DNA of 45,394 bases from Cyclobacteriaceae bacterium (GTDB lineage Bacteria; Bacteroidota; Bacteroidia; Cytophagales; Cyclobacteriaceae). The stretch lies in contig JAGQYI010000070.1 in NCBI GenBank assembly GCA_020436165.1, forward strand, positions 1 to 45,394, given 5' to 3'. Below, in pieces: positions 15,464-25,500 of the stretch (positions are counted from its first letter, which is position 1; every line of letters starts with the position of its first letter). Below the pieces are notes generated by a model. The model had not been told where the DNA came from and searched no databases. It saw nothing but the letters and a program-made list of their open reading frames with translations. The position numbers and the translations under genes are program-made.

Positions 15464-18400
15464 TTGAAAAAACTTTTATACATAGCATCCCTTTTTCTAC
15501 TCATAGGCACAGCAGCCCGTAGCCAGACCTACCCTGTTTCGGCCTCTACTCAGCTCGTTCCTCCGTACTCTATTTACCTGGCTGATTATGTTGCGTCCGG
15601 CACCGACCGACTAGCTCTGAATGTATTTTTAGGAGATGTAAACCGCCCCGAACTACAGGTAAAGCTACGCCTGCGTATAGAAGGTCAAGGCATTCGTTTG
15701 GAAACCAAACCGGAATATTTGCCTCCTCCACTTATACTGCAAGGGGGGGTTCCCGAACGACTGATCTCTACCGACCTTGCCGATTACTTTCAGCCGCAAA
15801 ACCTCAACTTCCAGGGCATTACACGGCAACAGTTTGAGCGTACGGGTGCTTTGCCCGAAGGGCTTTACCAATTTTGTTTTGAAGTGCTGGAATACAACCG
15901 GGGCGTGCAGATTTCCAATTCGGCCTGTACCATGGCGTGGCTTATCCTCAACGACCCACCACTCATCAACCTGCCTAAGAATGGCGAAAAAATACGCCCG
16001 CAAGACCCGCAGTACATAACTTTCCAATGGACACCCCGCCACACAGGCTCGCCCAACTCGGCTTTCAATACCGAATACGAGTTTAGCATGGTGGAACTGT
16101 GGCCCGAAACACGCAACCCCAACGATGCCATACTCACTTCACCACCGGTTTATGAAGCCACCACCCAAAGTACTACCCTTATTTACGGGCCTGCTGAAAC
16201 ACCTCTTGTTGCTGGTAGAAAGTATGCGTTCCGCGTAAGGGCCAAAAGCATTGTGGGGGTAGATGAACTGGATTTGTTTAAAAACCAGGGTTATAGCGAA
16301 ACCTACACCTTTACCTATGGCGATGCATGTAACTTACCCGAAAACATTATAGCAGAAGCTCTTAATGCAGGAAAAATAAAAATAACCTGGCAGGCCAATT
16401 ACAACCATTCCTCGTTTAGTGTGCGCTACCGATTAGCCAACACTGCCGATGCCGAATGGTACGAGGAAGACTCCTTCTTCGATGAAATAGAAATTACTGA
16501 CCTGCAACCCGAAACCACCTATGAGTACCAGGTAAGTGCCAGCTGTGGTACGTTTACCAGCGACTTCAGCACCAAAGGACAGGTAACTACTGCGGCCATG
16601 CCCGAGGTGGAATACACCTGCGGCCTGCCACCTCTGGAATACGACATTCAAAACACCACTCCGGTTGAAGAGCTTAAAGTGGGTGACATTATTAAAGCAG
16701 GCGATTTTGATGTAAAAATTGCCAAGCTAACCCCATCTGGCAATACCTACACCGGTAACGGTACTGTAGTAGTACCTTATCTCGATAACCTGGCCGTATC
16801 GGTTGATTTCGTAAACATTGAAGTAAATACCGATTACCGCTTGTTCCGGGGGTATATGAACGTAACCGGAATTGGTGTGGACGTGCTCTCCGATGAGGTA
16901 ATGGACTTCATCGATCAGCTGGACGAAGCACTGGCCTCAATTGATAACGTACTGGGTGAGGTAAGCAGTGGCCTCGACCTGGCTGATGAAATACTCAGTT
17001 CTGTAGAAACCCTGGCCAATGAGATACTGGATGATGGCCCATTTTCCGCTGAAGAAGAAGCCACATTAGAAGGCCTCACAGTAGAAGAATATAATGAAAA
17101 GGCAAAAGAAGCATTGGCAGATGCTATTAGTGCCGTGGCTGAAGCCAAAACTACTGACAATTATGAAGAAGTTGCCCACAAAGCAGCCCAGGCTGTAGCC
17201 CTAAAAAACAGGGCCAAACGTCTGCAGGAAATTTACGACACGGCCGATACGTTAAAGGTAATTGCTGTTGAGTTTGTAGGTGCCACACCCTATGGGTTTG
17301 ACAAAAGTGCGTATGCGCAGCATCGCCTCCACTACAATATTATGGTTACGCCCGATGGCACCTCTACTCCCATACCCTGGGCAGCAGTAAGCACAGACGG
17401 CACCACAACTGTGAAGGGCCAGTTGTTACCCGACAAAGGCGTAGCTGCTGCCAATGTGGTGTTTAAATCTGCCGAGCCGGGCAGCCAGGCTCTCGATGCC
17501 CAGCTAAATGGAGATGAGTGGACCATAACCCTCCCCCCAATAACCAGCAACCAAGTATTAACCATTAACGCCATAAATAGTGAAACCAACGAAACTGTAG
17601 GCAAGCTGCAAGCCATTGGCTACACCCCTATGGAAGAACGCACCGTATACCTGGTGCCTGTAAATGGTAGTACAGAATTACCTGATGCCACTACTTTGGC
17701 CAATTACCTGAACAACGAGGTATTTAAACAAGCAGTAGCCAATAAGTGGCAGGTGCAACTGGCTGACAACCTGGAAGTGCCTGGGTTTGATGGCACTTTG
17801 CAAGACGATGAACAAGCCACGCTTTCTACTTACAGCGAAGGCATGAAGGAGATTATACGTGCATTTAAAGACAAAGGGGAAATTGACGACAATGCCTTTT
17901 ACCTGTTTTTTGTGCCCAACTCCTCCACCGGCAATGCCGGTTACATGCCACGTAAGCACCGTTATGGGTTTATTTATGTAAACAACCAGGGCGATGGCGA
18001 TATTAAACGTACCGTTGCCCACGAACTGGGCCATGGCGCCTTTAGGTTGCAACATACCTGGGAAGACTACCCCGGCATTGCACAGGGCACCTCTCAAAAC
18101 CTAATGGACTACAGCAAAGGCACCGTACTGCGCAAATACCAATGGGATTTGATACACAACCCTCCGTTGGTAGTCGGATTACTGGAGGATGAAAGCGAGG
18201 GGGCGAGTGAAGGAGGGACTATTGATCCTATCATTATGGCATACGTAGAGGGAAAGGCTAAAGAGCTAAACTTGTCTAATGAGGAAGTATTAGCAATAAT
18301 CCATTGTAAAGAATGCTCTGAAAATGACAATACCAAACAAGCGGAGCCAATTACTAACCTAGATGCCGAATTTGGAGAAACTTTAGGAAAAGCATTCTTA

Positions 18401-20335
18401 TTTAATGTACCTAAGCTTAAGTGTTTGGCAATCTTTTATGAACAAGAGTCATTAAAAACAACTGTAAGTACTCTAGATTATGATTCTTCAAACTATATTC
18501 ATGAAGGCACTCTCAGGGTAATATTTACAGATAAAACCTCTCTTATTTGTGATGATTTCTTGGATGACTTGGACAATTATCTTGATTGCGCTTCACCTAC
18601 AGACGAAAGCATTACAGTACCATATATTGATAAACTTTATACCCAAATATTCAAGTGTCTGAATAATGGTGAAAAAGATGTTTCATCATATCCTACTTCA
18701 TTTGGCTTTAGTTACGCAAACGGTGACAGTTTTGATAATATTATTACTGAAATAAACAATAAGTTAAATGTTGATTTCTTTTCTGATGTAAAAGTTGCAG
18801 TTAATTTAAGTAACAGTAGCGGAAGAACAGAAACTTTGCTTACAAAAGGTTTAGATGCTAAAGCCAATGCCGAGATTTTAATTGACATATATGTCGATGA
18901 AATAAATAATAAAGCCTACTTATCTATTGATGCGTCTGATGAATTTCTTTCGGAATATGTATCAGTTAGACAGCAAGATGCTGACGCAAGAGGTATCCAA
19001 GTTGATGTAGAAGGTTTACGGAAACAAGTTTTAGAAGACTTGGAGTCTGCAGTGACCCATAATTTGTTTAGCAATTTCTGCCAATCTGTAAAATCTATTT
19101 TTAGTGAAAGCATAGGTGCATTTGTAGAAGTAGTTCAGACTACTCAAAAAGCAAGCAAAACCATATGGCGGGATGGGCAAATGGATCAAGGTCATTGGTT
19201 TAGTGGAGCTCCAGATCATGATGAATGGCCAGGTTATGCTCATATGCACCCCCTTATAGCTGGGCCAGCTGACGGGCTAATCGATGAAGTTACAGGTATA
19301 CCCGTGGCCATTCGGTCTATATACGATATTATGACCGATAGTGAACAAAGGGAAGCATTTAAACAAATTTTCACATCTGAAGGTGTTAGCGCATTAATAG
19401 ATGGACTAAGTGAAGAGTTAAGTGCTACCATTAGTGACACTGAAAAGCTAGAACATGCCGGAGGGAAAACGGTTGTCTCTGTTGCTTCAATGTTCATGAC
19501 GGGGGGTATTAGTAAATCTGGAAAAGGAACCAGTTTGCTTCTTGAAATGCTGGAGAAAGTTTCTGAGTTAAAACAATATAAAAAATTATATGCCTTCTTA
19601 GAAAAAGTTAAAGAGGCTGAGCGCTATAGTCCCGATGTCTTTAAAAAAATTCAAAAACAGTTTGATGATGTTTTTGACAAGTTTCCTTCTGATGTATTAC
19701 GAAGTAAACTTGACAACATGATGGGTAGGTTGGGAAAGGATGGGTTTGAAGCATTTCTTAATAAACTACATAAGCTTAAAGATATACCAGGGTTTGAAAA
19801 AGTATTAAATCAATTGACTTCTACAGGGTGGAATCAATTTAAAGGCGCAAAATTTGTTGTGGACTATACATACGATTTGGTTCAAAAAAATAGCTCTCTT
19901 CTCACTAAAATCGTTTTCGAGAAAACCTCAGATATACTTATAGATGGGAAAAATGTTGGTAGGATTTACGATATTTTAATTGATGGTGTTCATTATGAAT
20001 TAAAAAATTGGAGCAACTGGTTCCCGTCAACTGTTAAAACCCAGTTTATACGAGACCTAGTCAACATAAACAATCTTGATGAATTAAAATGGGTTTTTAA
20101 TAGCTCAGATAATTTGCCGGATCTTGGAGTGTTAAAAAGGAATATGCTTCAAACCCTAAAAAAAGCTGATGGTATAACCCCAATCGATGAATTAGGAGAT
20201 ATCTCATTAGAAAAAATGAGAAAACTAATTGGAGACAAATTTGGGAATATTTCTGAAGCAAATAGAAAGGTTAAATTTCTAGAGGCGTTGGAAGACGATG
20301 ATATATTTAATTCAATTTTTGAAGTTATTAATTAA
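15464..20335 (+). CDS. multidomain polymorphic toxin with zincin and PD-(D/E)XK-like tip
   Basis: 1623 residues from a TTG start, signal peptide MKKLLYIASLFLLIGTAARSQ. Residues ~25-170 resemble the TANFOR domain of Bacteroidota surface proteins (PPYSIYLADY, LPEGLYQFCFEV, DPPLINLP). Two fibronectin/Ig-like domains follow to ~380, then a helical region. A zincin motif HELGHGAFRLQH (His853, Glu854, His857, His864) with a Met-turn-like NLMDYS follows; in polymorphic toxins such proteases often release the tip. From ~920 the DNA becomes AT-rich. Residues ~1240-1450 look like a glycine-containing pre-toxin and helical linker. The tip (~1475-1623) carries IYDILIDGVHYELKNW, that is Asp1503-x8-Glu1512-x-Lys1514, the PD-(D/E)XK nuclease signature. 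No T9SS sorting domain occupies the C-terminus. An immunity candidate starts 11 nt downstream. The nuclease call is by motif only. Confidence 0.8.
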   Translation: MKKLLYIASLFLLIGTAARSQTYPVSASTQLVPPYSIYLADYVASGTDRLALNVFLGDVNRPELQVKLRLRIEGQGIRLETKPEYLPPPLILQGGVPERLISTDLADYFQPQNLNFQGITRQQFERTGALPEGLYQFCFEVLEYNRGVQISNSACTMAWLILNDPPLINLPKNGEKIRPQDPQYITFQWTPRHTGSPNSAFNTEYEFSMVELWPETRNPNDAILTSPPVYEATTQSTTLIYGPAETPLVAGRKYAFRVRAKSIVGVDELDLFKNQGYSETYTFTYGDACNLPENIIAEALNAGKIKITWQANYNHSSFSVRYRLANTADAEWYEEDSFFDEIEITDLQPETTYEYQVSASCGTFTSDFSTKGQVTTAAMPEVEYTCGLPPLEYDIQNTTPVEELKVGDIIKAGDFDVKIAKLTPSGNTYTGNGTVVVPYLDNLAVSVDFVNIEVNTDYRLFRGYMNVTGIGVDVLSDEVMDFIDQLDEALASIDNVLGEVSSGLDLADEILSSVETLANEILDDGPFSAEEEATLEGLTVEEYNEKAKEALADAISAVAEAKTTDNYEEVAHKAAQAVALKNRAKRLQEIYDTADTLKVIAVEFVGATPYGFDKSAYAQHRLHYNIMVTPDGTSTPIPWAAVSTDGTTTVKGQLLPDKGVAAANVVFKSAEPGSQALDAQLNGDEWTITLPPITSNQVLTINAINSETNETVGKLQAIGYTPMEERTVYLVPVNGSTELPDATTLANYLNNEVFKQAVANKWQVQLADNLEVPGFDGTLQDDEQATLSTYSEGMKEIIRAFKDKGEIDDNAFYLFFVPNSSTGNAGYMPRKHRYGFIYVNNQGDGDIKRTVAHELGHGAFRLQHTWEDYPGIAQGTSQNLMDYSKGTVLRKYQWDLIHNPPLVVGLLEDESEGASEGGTIDPIIMAYVEGKAKELNLSNEEVLAIIHCKECSENDNTKQAEPITNLDAEFGETLGKAFLFNVPKLKCLAIFYEQESLKTTVSTLDYDSSNYIHEGTLRVIFTDKTSLICDDFLDDLDNYLDCASPTDESITVPYIDKLYTQIFKCLNNGEKDVSSYPTSFGFSYANGDSFDNIITEINNKLNVDFFSDVKVAVNLSNSSGRTETLLTKGLDAKANAEILIDIYVDEINNKAYLSIDASDEFLSEYVSVRQQDADARGIQVDVEGLRKQVLEDLESAVTHNLFSNFCQSVKSIFSESIGAFVEVVQTTQKASKTIWRDGQMDQGHWFSGAPDHDEWPGYAHMHPLIAGPADGLIDEVTGIPVAIRSIYDIMTDSEQREAFKQIFTSEGVSALIDGLSEELSATISDTEKLEHAGGKTVVSVASMFMTGGISKSGKGTSLLLEMLEKVSELKQYKKLYAFLEKVKEAERYSPDVFKKIQKQFDDVFDKFPSDVLRSKLDNMMGRLGKDGFEAFLNKLHKLKDIPGFEKVLNQLTSTGWNQFKGAKFVVDYTYDLVQKNSSLLTKIVFEKTSDILIDGKNVGRIYDILIDGVHYELKNWSNWFPSTVKTQFIRDLVNINNLDELKWVFNSSDNLPDLGVLKRNMLQTLKKADGITPIDELGDISLEKMRKLIGDKFGNISEANRKVKFLEALEDDDIFNSIFEVIN

Positions 20336-20345
20336 TTCATGTAAA

Positions 20346-21380
20346 ATGTTTCTTAAAATAGGAGAAATAAACAATATTATTCACAATTATGAAATTACGT
20401 TAGATTACATAATTGCTGTAGTAGGAAATTCTAAAGAAAGTCACTTAAAAATCTTTGATAAATCTTTAAAAGTTCAAAAAGATTTACAGAAGTACTCTGC
20501 ATATGATTTTATTAATGTTGATAAATACATAATTTTCACTTCGAATAATGCGGACTTTTCTTACGCCTACCAGAAATCAGATGAACGGATATTAAAATTA
20601 CCTTATATATTACATATTAAGGGAGAAAAAATTGATGAGCAATACTTATGTTATTCTCAATATGAGGGAAAGGAATGTTATTTGCTTATTTCGCTCGACT
20701 CGTTGGAAATAAATAAAATATTCAACATTGCTATTGGTTTTGGTAATGTAAACCACATTGTGGGTAACATGTTTATATCGACCAAAAGACACCTAGGAAT
20801 CTTTGCTTTATTTGATCTCTCAAACAAACTAAGATGGCAAGCAAATTTAGGTGAATTAGGCAGTTATGAAGACTGGAGAGGAAAACATAAAGGAGAAATT
20901 CATAACCTCTACTATTATAGGGACACTATTCTGGTTAATTCCGGGCCGTTTATATTTTGCTTTTCATTAAACAACGGAGAATTATTGTGGAGCCTTCGAT
21001 CCAATATTGAAGCAAGGTTTTATTCTATGGTTATAAATAAAAACAAAGCTTACTTACTGCAAAACCAAAACTATACTGTAATTGATATTGTAAACGGGAT
21101 TTTTATAATTGAAAAAAAAATTGACACTTTTCAGTATCAAGGTAAAGAGGTTTTTTTTGATGCACATGGAGAGCCGGTTTATAATCAGGGTTTTATTTGG
21201 TCTTCTCTATATTCTGGGGGCGTATCTTTTGTGTGTGCTATTGAACCATCAACAGGCGATGTTGTTTGGGTTCAACATTTAGAATCTGGGTATAAAATCG
21301 AATCAATAAAATTTAATAACAACCAAATGTATATACTAGATACTGGAGGGACATTAAATATACTTGAAAATATAAACTAA
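20346..21380 (+). CDS. beta-propeller protein, candidate immunity protein
   Basis: 344 residues from ATG 20346 (MFLKIGEINN), 11 nt after the toxin stop; an in-frame start at 20298 would overlap the toxin tail and is less likely. There is no signal peptide, so it is cytoplasmic. The sequence shows repeated blades of PQQ/WD-like type (DLSNKLRWQANLG, SLNNGELLWSLRSN, EPSTGDVVWVQHLES, and a final ILDTGGTLNI). Position directly behind a nuclease-tipped toxin, same strand and same low GC as the tip, is the reason to call it the cognate immunity protein. Propeller-type immunity proteins are known in principle, but I cannot match this one to a named family. Confidence 0.6.
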   Translation: MFLKIGEINNIIHNYEITLDYIIAVVGNSKESHLKIFDKSLKVQKDLQKYSAYDFINVDKYIIFTSNNADFSYAYQKSDERILKLPYILHIKGEKIDEQYLCYSQYEGKECYLLISLDSLEINKIFNIAIGFGNVNHIVGNMFISTKRHLGIFALFDLSNKLRWQANLGELGSYEDWRGKHKGEIHNLYYYRDTILVNSGPFIFCFSLNNGELLWSLRSNIEARFYSMVINKNKAYLLQNQNYTVIDIVNGIFIIEKKIDTFQYQGKEVFFDAHGEPVYNQGFIWSSLYSGGVSFVCAIEPSTGDVVWVQHLESGYKIESIKFNNNQMYILDTGGTLNILENIN

Positions 21381-21440
21381 CAAAGATGATTTGGGATATG
21401 GGTACAGTTTTTTAGATGCTTTACCTATACCCCCTAACTA

Positions 21441-21463
21441 GCGCAAGTCTTTATGACTTGTGC
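21441..21463 (+). repeat. REP hairpin, family III, short-loop form
   Basis: GCGCAAGTC, loop TTTAT, GACTTGTGC (one G-T pair), preceded by CCCTAACTA and followed by TTTAAAAATGAAAACAGAG. Equivalent hairpins are at 21499, 22418, 34512, 35273 and 36118. Confidence 0.85.
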
Positions 21464-21498
21464 TTTAAAAATGAAAACAGAGTTTAAAACCCTAACTA

Positions 21499-21521
21499 GC
21501 GCAAGTCTTCGTGACTTGTGC
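21499..21521 (+). repeat. REP hairpin, family III, short-loop form
   Basis: Same hairpin as 21441-21463 with loop TTCGT, in direct tandem 58 nt later. It is followed by the segment GAAACGAAAGTCTTTGACTT that recurs after the copy at 35273. Confidence 0.85.
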
Positions 21522-21575
21522 TTTAAAAATGAAACGAAAGTCTTTGACTTGGTAAAATGAAGAAAAACGTGAAAA

Positions 21576-21626
21576 GGCACAAGTTACGCTACGCCTGCCT
21601 GCCGCAGGCATGGCTAAACTTGCGCC
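21576..21626 (-). repeat. REP hairpin, family III, long-loop inverted form
   Basis: GGCACAAGTT and AACTTGCGCC pair around a 31-nt loop that itself contains TGCCTGC-C-GCAGGCA. Read on the minus strand it has the same head as the short-loop form (CCCCAACTGGCGCAAGT against CCCTAACTAGCGCAAGT). Copies are at 34334-34380 and 35533-35583. Together with 21499-21521 it makes an inverted REP pair just before the PoNi-like gene. Confidence 0.82.
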
Positions 21627-21655
21627 AGTTGGGGAATTTATACCATAGATGTCAA

Positions 21656-22414
21656 ATGAGAGATAGTTTAGTAAATAGCAAAAGTTACTTTGAATTATTC
21701 GTTGAAGAGAAGCTGAATTTAATAAGTGATTCAAATGAAAGGATTAATAGTGGGATTTTGACAGAGGATCAAGTTCCGTTTGCTAAGTATCAGATTTTTT
21801 TGTTTTCCCTTGAGGTTTTGATAGCAAAGTATAGTGCTGGATCATCGCCAGATGAGTTGATTGAAGATTATAATAATACGATTCTGTTAATATCAGATGG
21901 ATGGGAAGATAGTGTTGTAAAATTCAAGTCTGGTAATAAAATATTTGATCAATATATGTTGAATCAATATTGTTACATGGTTTGGATGTTGTCTTTAGGT
22001 ATTTTGCTAAATGTGGCAAACAATGAAAGAATTATATTAAAATCCTTAATTACCAAAGGCGGTATTAAAGATGAACTCATTCTTTTCTTATTAGAAGCTC
22101 TTACGAAAGAACAACTCAAAGAGAAAAGAGCTAAGACAACATATAAGCCATTTAAGAATTTAGTCAAGGGTGGCGAACGTATTGATATTAGTAAGAACGA
22201 TGTTAAGAAATATCTCTCAGGATGGTACAATAACACAAAACTGTTGACTTGGCATAATTACAGTGCTTCCATTGATCATGCTAAGTATTACTATGGGTAC
22301 TGGAGTTTTGAATCAGCAGCGGTTACTTGCATCATGGGACTAGATGATAGTAGCTACAGAGATAATGAATACTACCCCAAAGATTTAGTGGACTATTACC
22401 GATCAAATCCCTAA
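21656..22414 (+). CDS. PoNi-like immunity protein (DUF1910/DUF1911)
   Basis: 252 residues from ATG 21656 (MRDSLVNSKSYFELF); the longer open frame upstream is only translated REP sequence. The C-terminal part (about residues 195-245) has the hallmark of the DUF1911 half of PoNi proteins: YYGYWSFESAAVTCIMGLD, then YYPKDLVDYYR. PoNi proteins neutralise PoNe toxins, which are DNases of the PD-(D/E)XK superfamily. No separate PoNe toxin gene remains next to it; it may either be a second immunity gene for the nuclease tip at 15464-20335 or an orphan kept from a lost toxin. It is cytoplasmic (no signal peptide). Its stop codon TAA lies at the edge of the following REP repeat. Confidence 0.85.
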   Translation: MRDSLVNSKSYFELFVEEKLNLISDSNERINSGILTEDQVPFAKYQIFLFSLEVLIAKYSAGSSPDELIEDYNNTILLISDGWEDSVVKFKSGNKIFDQYMLNQYCYMVWMLSLGILLNVANNERIILKSLITKGGIKDELILFLLEALTKEQLKEKRAKTTYKPFKNLVKGGERIDISKNDVKKYLSGWYNNTKLLTWHNYSASIDHAKYYYGYWSFESAAVTCIMGLDDSSYRDNEYYPKDLVDYYRSNP

Positions 22415-22596
22415 CTAGCGCAAGTCTTTATGACTTGTGCTTTAAAAATAAAAACAGAGTTTAAAACTCATTATGAATAGAAAAATGAAACAAAGAAATA
22501 CATAAAACAAAAACCTAAATGAAAAAACGTTTACTTACTTATTTGTTTATGTATGCGGTGGTGCTGCCGCTTTCGGCCCTTAGTAGTGCCAAGTTC
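22411..22596 (+). repeat. long direct repeat, copy A (upstream region plus 5' end of the 1629-residue gene)
   Basis: Begins with a family III REP hairpin (22418-22440), continues through a conserved ~80-nt AT-rich leader (GAATAGAAAAATGAAACAAAG, ACATAAAACAAAAACC) and into the first ~75 nt of the gene starting at 22519. Nearly identical copies are at 34506-34690 and 36111-36262. The leader probably holds the promoter of the downstream operon, since it immediately precedes its start codon. Confidence 0.88.
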
Positions 22597-25500
22597 CGGG
22601 TTATCAGTTATGAGTTATCGGTTATTGGGAATAAAGAGTTAGGAAGTAACACAGAGGAGCCAGTAAAAGGAAAGAAAGAATTAGGAATAGAAAACAACCG
22701 ATCAACTATTGACTCATTATTAGTGACCAACAACCAGTTAACCGATAATCATTCCCTCAATCCTACTGACCAATTAACTAATCAACCTATAACTAACAAC
22801 CAATTAACCAATCAACCAGCAACCAGTGACCCTTTCCCAGTGTCCAATGACCAACTCCAAAAAAGATCATTCCCCGAGCTGGACAATAACTTCACCAGAA
22901 GCACACTTACAAAAGAAGATGAATACCCCCTCTACGAAGAAGGCATTATTCCAAACTCGGGGCCGGAAGACTCGGTACAATACTACATCAACAAAGCCAG
23001 CGCCATTATTAAAGAAATAAGGGATGCGAAAAAGTTCGTGGGTTACCTCAACGGGGAATCTTTATTGAAACTGCCTGTCGGCATTCATAAAGAAGTGGGC
23101 GGCCTCGCATACGACATAGGCATAGCCAGCATAAAGCTAAAGCCCCAATATGCCGAACTGGAAGTTTATATGCAATTTGAAGTGCCTCAAAACGGGAAGG
23201 TGCTCACCTTCCGTGGTAAGGGTATTAAGTTTACCAAAGAAGGAGGCATTGTGGGCGATGCTACCCTGGAACTGGTGGCGGATTACGCCATTAACCTGGA
23301 TGGCGACAAGGCGCAGATCATCCTTAAATCGGGCACGCAGGCTACCTTTAGCTGCAACGGCTTCGAGAAAATGATATTGAATGCCGATGTTAAATTTGCC
23401 CGTTCCATGCTGCTGCCCGAAGATGTCAATGGCAACGTGAAGGCCGAAGGCAATGTAATCACCAGCTTCCGAAGTGAAATAAACGACTGGAACGACCTGG
23501 TAGCTGAAGTAGATTTGCCAGCGTTTCAACTACCTTCGTTAGAAGGCGTAAGCTTTACCGTTCGGCAAGCGGTATTCGATTTCAGTGATACCCTAAACGC
23601 TTCAGGCGTACGCTTCCCTGAAAACTATCAAAACCCCGACATAGCGGCCGGCTTGCCACAGCTATGGCGCGGTTTCTACATCCGTGAACTTTCTGTAACC
23701 CTGCCCAGGCAATTCGAAAAGCAAGGGAATGAGGAGCGCACCTCGTTTGCTGCTTTCGATGTGCTCATCGATAATATGGGCCTTACAGGCGACTTCGAAG
23801 GCAAAAACCTGATTCGCATGGATGAAGGTAGCATGAGTGGCTGGGCCTATTCGCTGGATTCCATTGGCATTAGCCTGCAAGCCAACCAGCTAACCTCCGG
23901 TGGTTTTATTGGGGATATTGTCATCCCTATCAACAAAGAAGACAAAGCTTTTGCCTACAATGCCATCATCAACCCGGGAGGTGCTTACATCTTTAATGTT
24001 TCTGCCTCCGACAGCCTGGAGTTTTCCATGTTCAAAGCCAGCAAGGTGGAGCTGTTCCCCGCCTCGTACCTGGAAATAGCTGTGGTAGACAACAAATTTG
24101 TACCTAAGGCAAATCTTCATGGAAAAATGAGCATCAATGCGCCCATGAGCGATCAAAGCTCCAAAACAGCTGAGCTGGCAGATATCTCCTTTGAAAACCT
24201 GCAAATACAATCGCAGGCACCATATATACAAGTGGGCGCTTTTTCGTTTGGCACCGAAGGCATTCAGCAACGCATGTCCGGGTTCCCAATCAGTATTAAC
24301 AATATTGGCCTGCGCAATGTGTCGGAAACCGAAGTTGCACTTGACTTCAACCTGCAAGTGAATTTAACGGGTTCTGGTGGCGGCTCGTATGGGGCAGATG
24401 CGGGTCTTTCCATTGTAGGCGAATTGCCTCAACAAGAAGCCATCCAGCATTGGCGTTACAAAAAAATTGAAGTCAGGGACATTTCTGTGGATATTGATGG
24501 CGGTGCTTTCAAACTCAACGGAATGCTCCAGTTTTATACGGGCGATCCTGTGTACGGTGATGGATTCAATGGAACTATTCAGGCAGAATTTAAACCCGGG
24601 ATTCGTGTAGAAGCCAGTGCCGTATTTGGCACTGTGGATGGCTACCGCTACTGGTATGCCGATGCCCTTGCTTCCATGCCTTCGGGTGTTCCCATATTCA
24701 CAGGAGTAGCTGTTTATGGTTTTGGTGGTGGCGCCTATTACCACATGGCCATGGATACCGATGGCTCCGGCAGCACGTTGGGCCAAACTTCATCAGGTAT
24801 TGTGTATGTGCCACGAGAGAATGCCGGGCTAGGGCTTAAAGCCACTATTGAGATAGGTTCACACCCTAAGAAAGAAGCCTTTAATGGCGATGCCACCTTT
24901 GAGGTTGCCTTTTTTGATGGAGGTGGAATACGTTATATTTCCTTTAAGGGAAACGGCTACCTGGCCACACCACCTGCTATTGGAGCGCTCTCCAAAATCA
25001 AAGAAAAAACACAGAAGATGGCCAGCGTGGTAAGCCAAATGGAGAAATCTACAGGAGCAGCAGGAGCCCTCCTGTGCCAAAACGCAGAGGCAGATCAATC
25101 GACAACCCAAATTTACGGGCAAATTGGTAATGCAGCCGGAGAACGCGGCCAGATATCAGCTCATGTATTTATAAGCTACGATTTTGAAAACAATACTTTG
25201 CATGGAAATTTCGAAGCCTATGTAAATGTGGCCGGTGGCATTATTAAAGGAGTGGGAGATGGCGGCCGTGCCGGCTGGGCAGTGCTACATTTTGCTCCTG
25301 AAGAATGGTATGTTTATGTGGGTACCCCAGACGACAGGATTGGCCTGAAAATGGGGGTTGGCCCTATTAGTGCGCAAACCACCAGCTACCTAATGGTGGG
25401 TACATCTATTTTGGGTAGTCCGCCACCCCCTGAAAATATAGCCCGCATACTTGGCATGGATGCCAGCGACCTCGATTACATGCGTGATTTGAACGCATTG

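Noticed and set aside
17678-18097. Minus-strand open frames inside the toxin and 1629-residue genes
   Set aside because: They have no domain motifs and lie in the GC-richer part of genes, where antisense frames stay open by codon bias.
20298-20345. Earlier start of the beta-propeller gene inside the toxin coding sequence
   Set aside because: The extension would encode residues determined by the toxin tail in another frame; the ATG at 20346 lies 11 nt after the toxin stop and gives a normal N-terminus.
21432-21630. CRISPR array
   Set aside because: The repeats are hairpin REPs at irregular spacing, in both orientations and with different loops. There are no regular spacers and no cas genes.
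21557-21655. N-terminal extension of the PoNi-like protein from an ATG at 21557
   Set aside because: This stretch is translated REP hairpin sequence that occurs elsewhere in other contexts; the family-like protein begins at ATG 21656.
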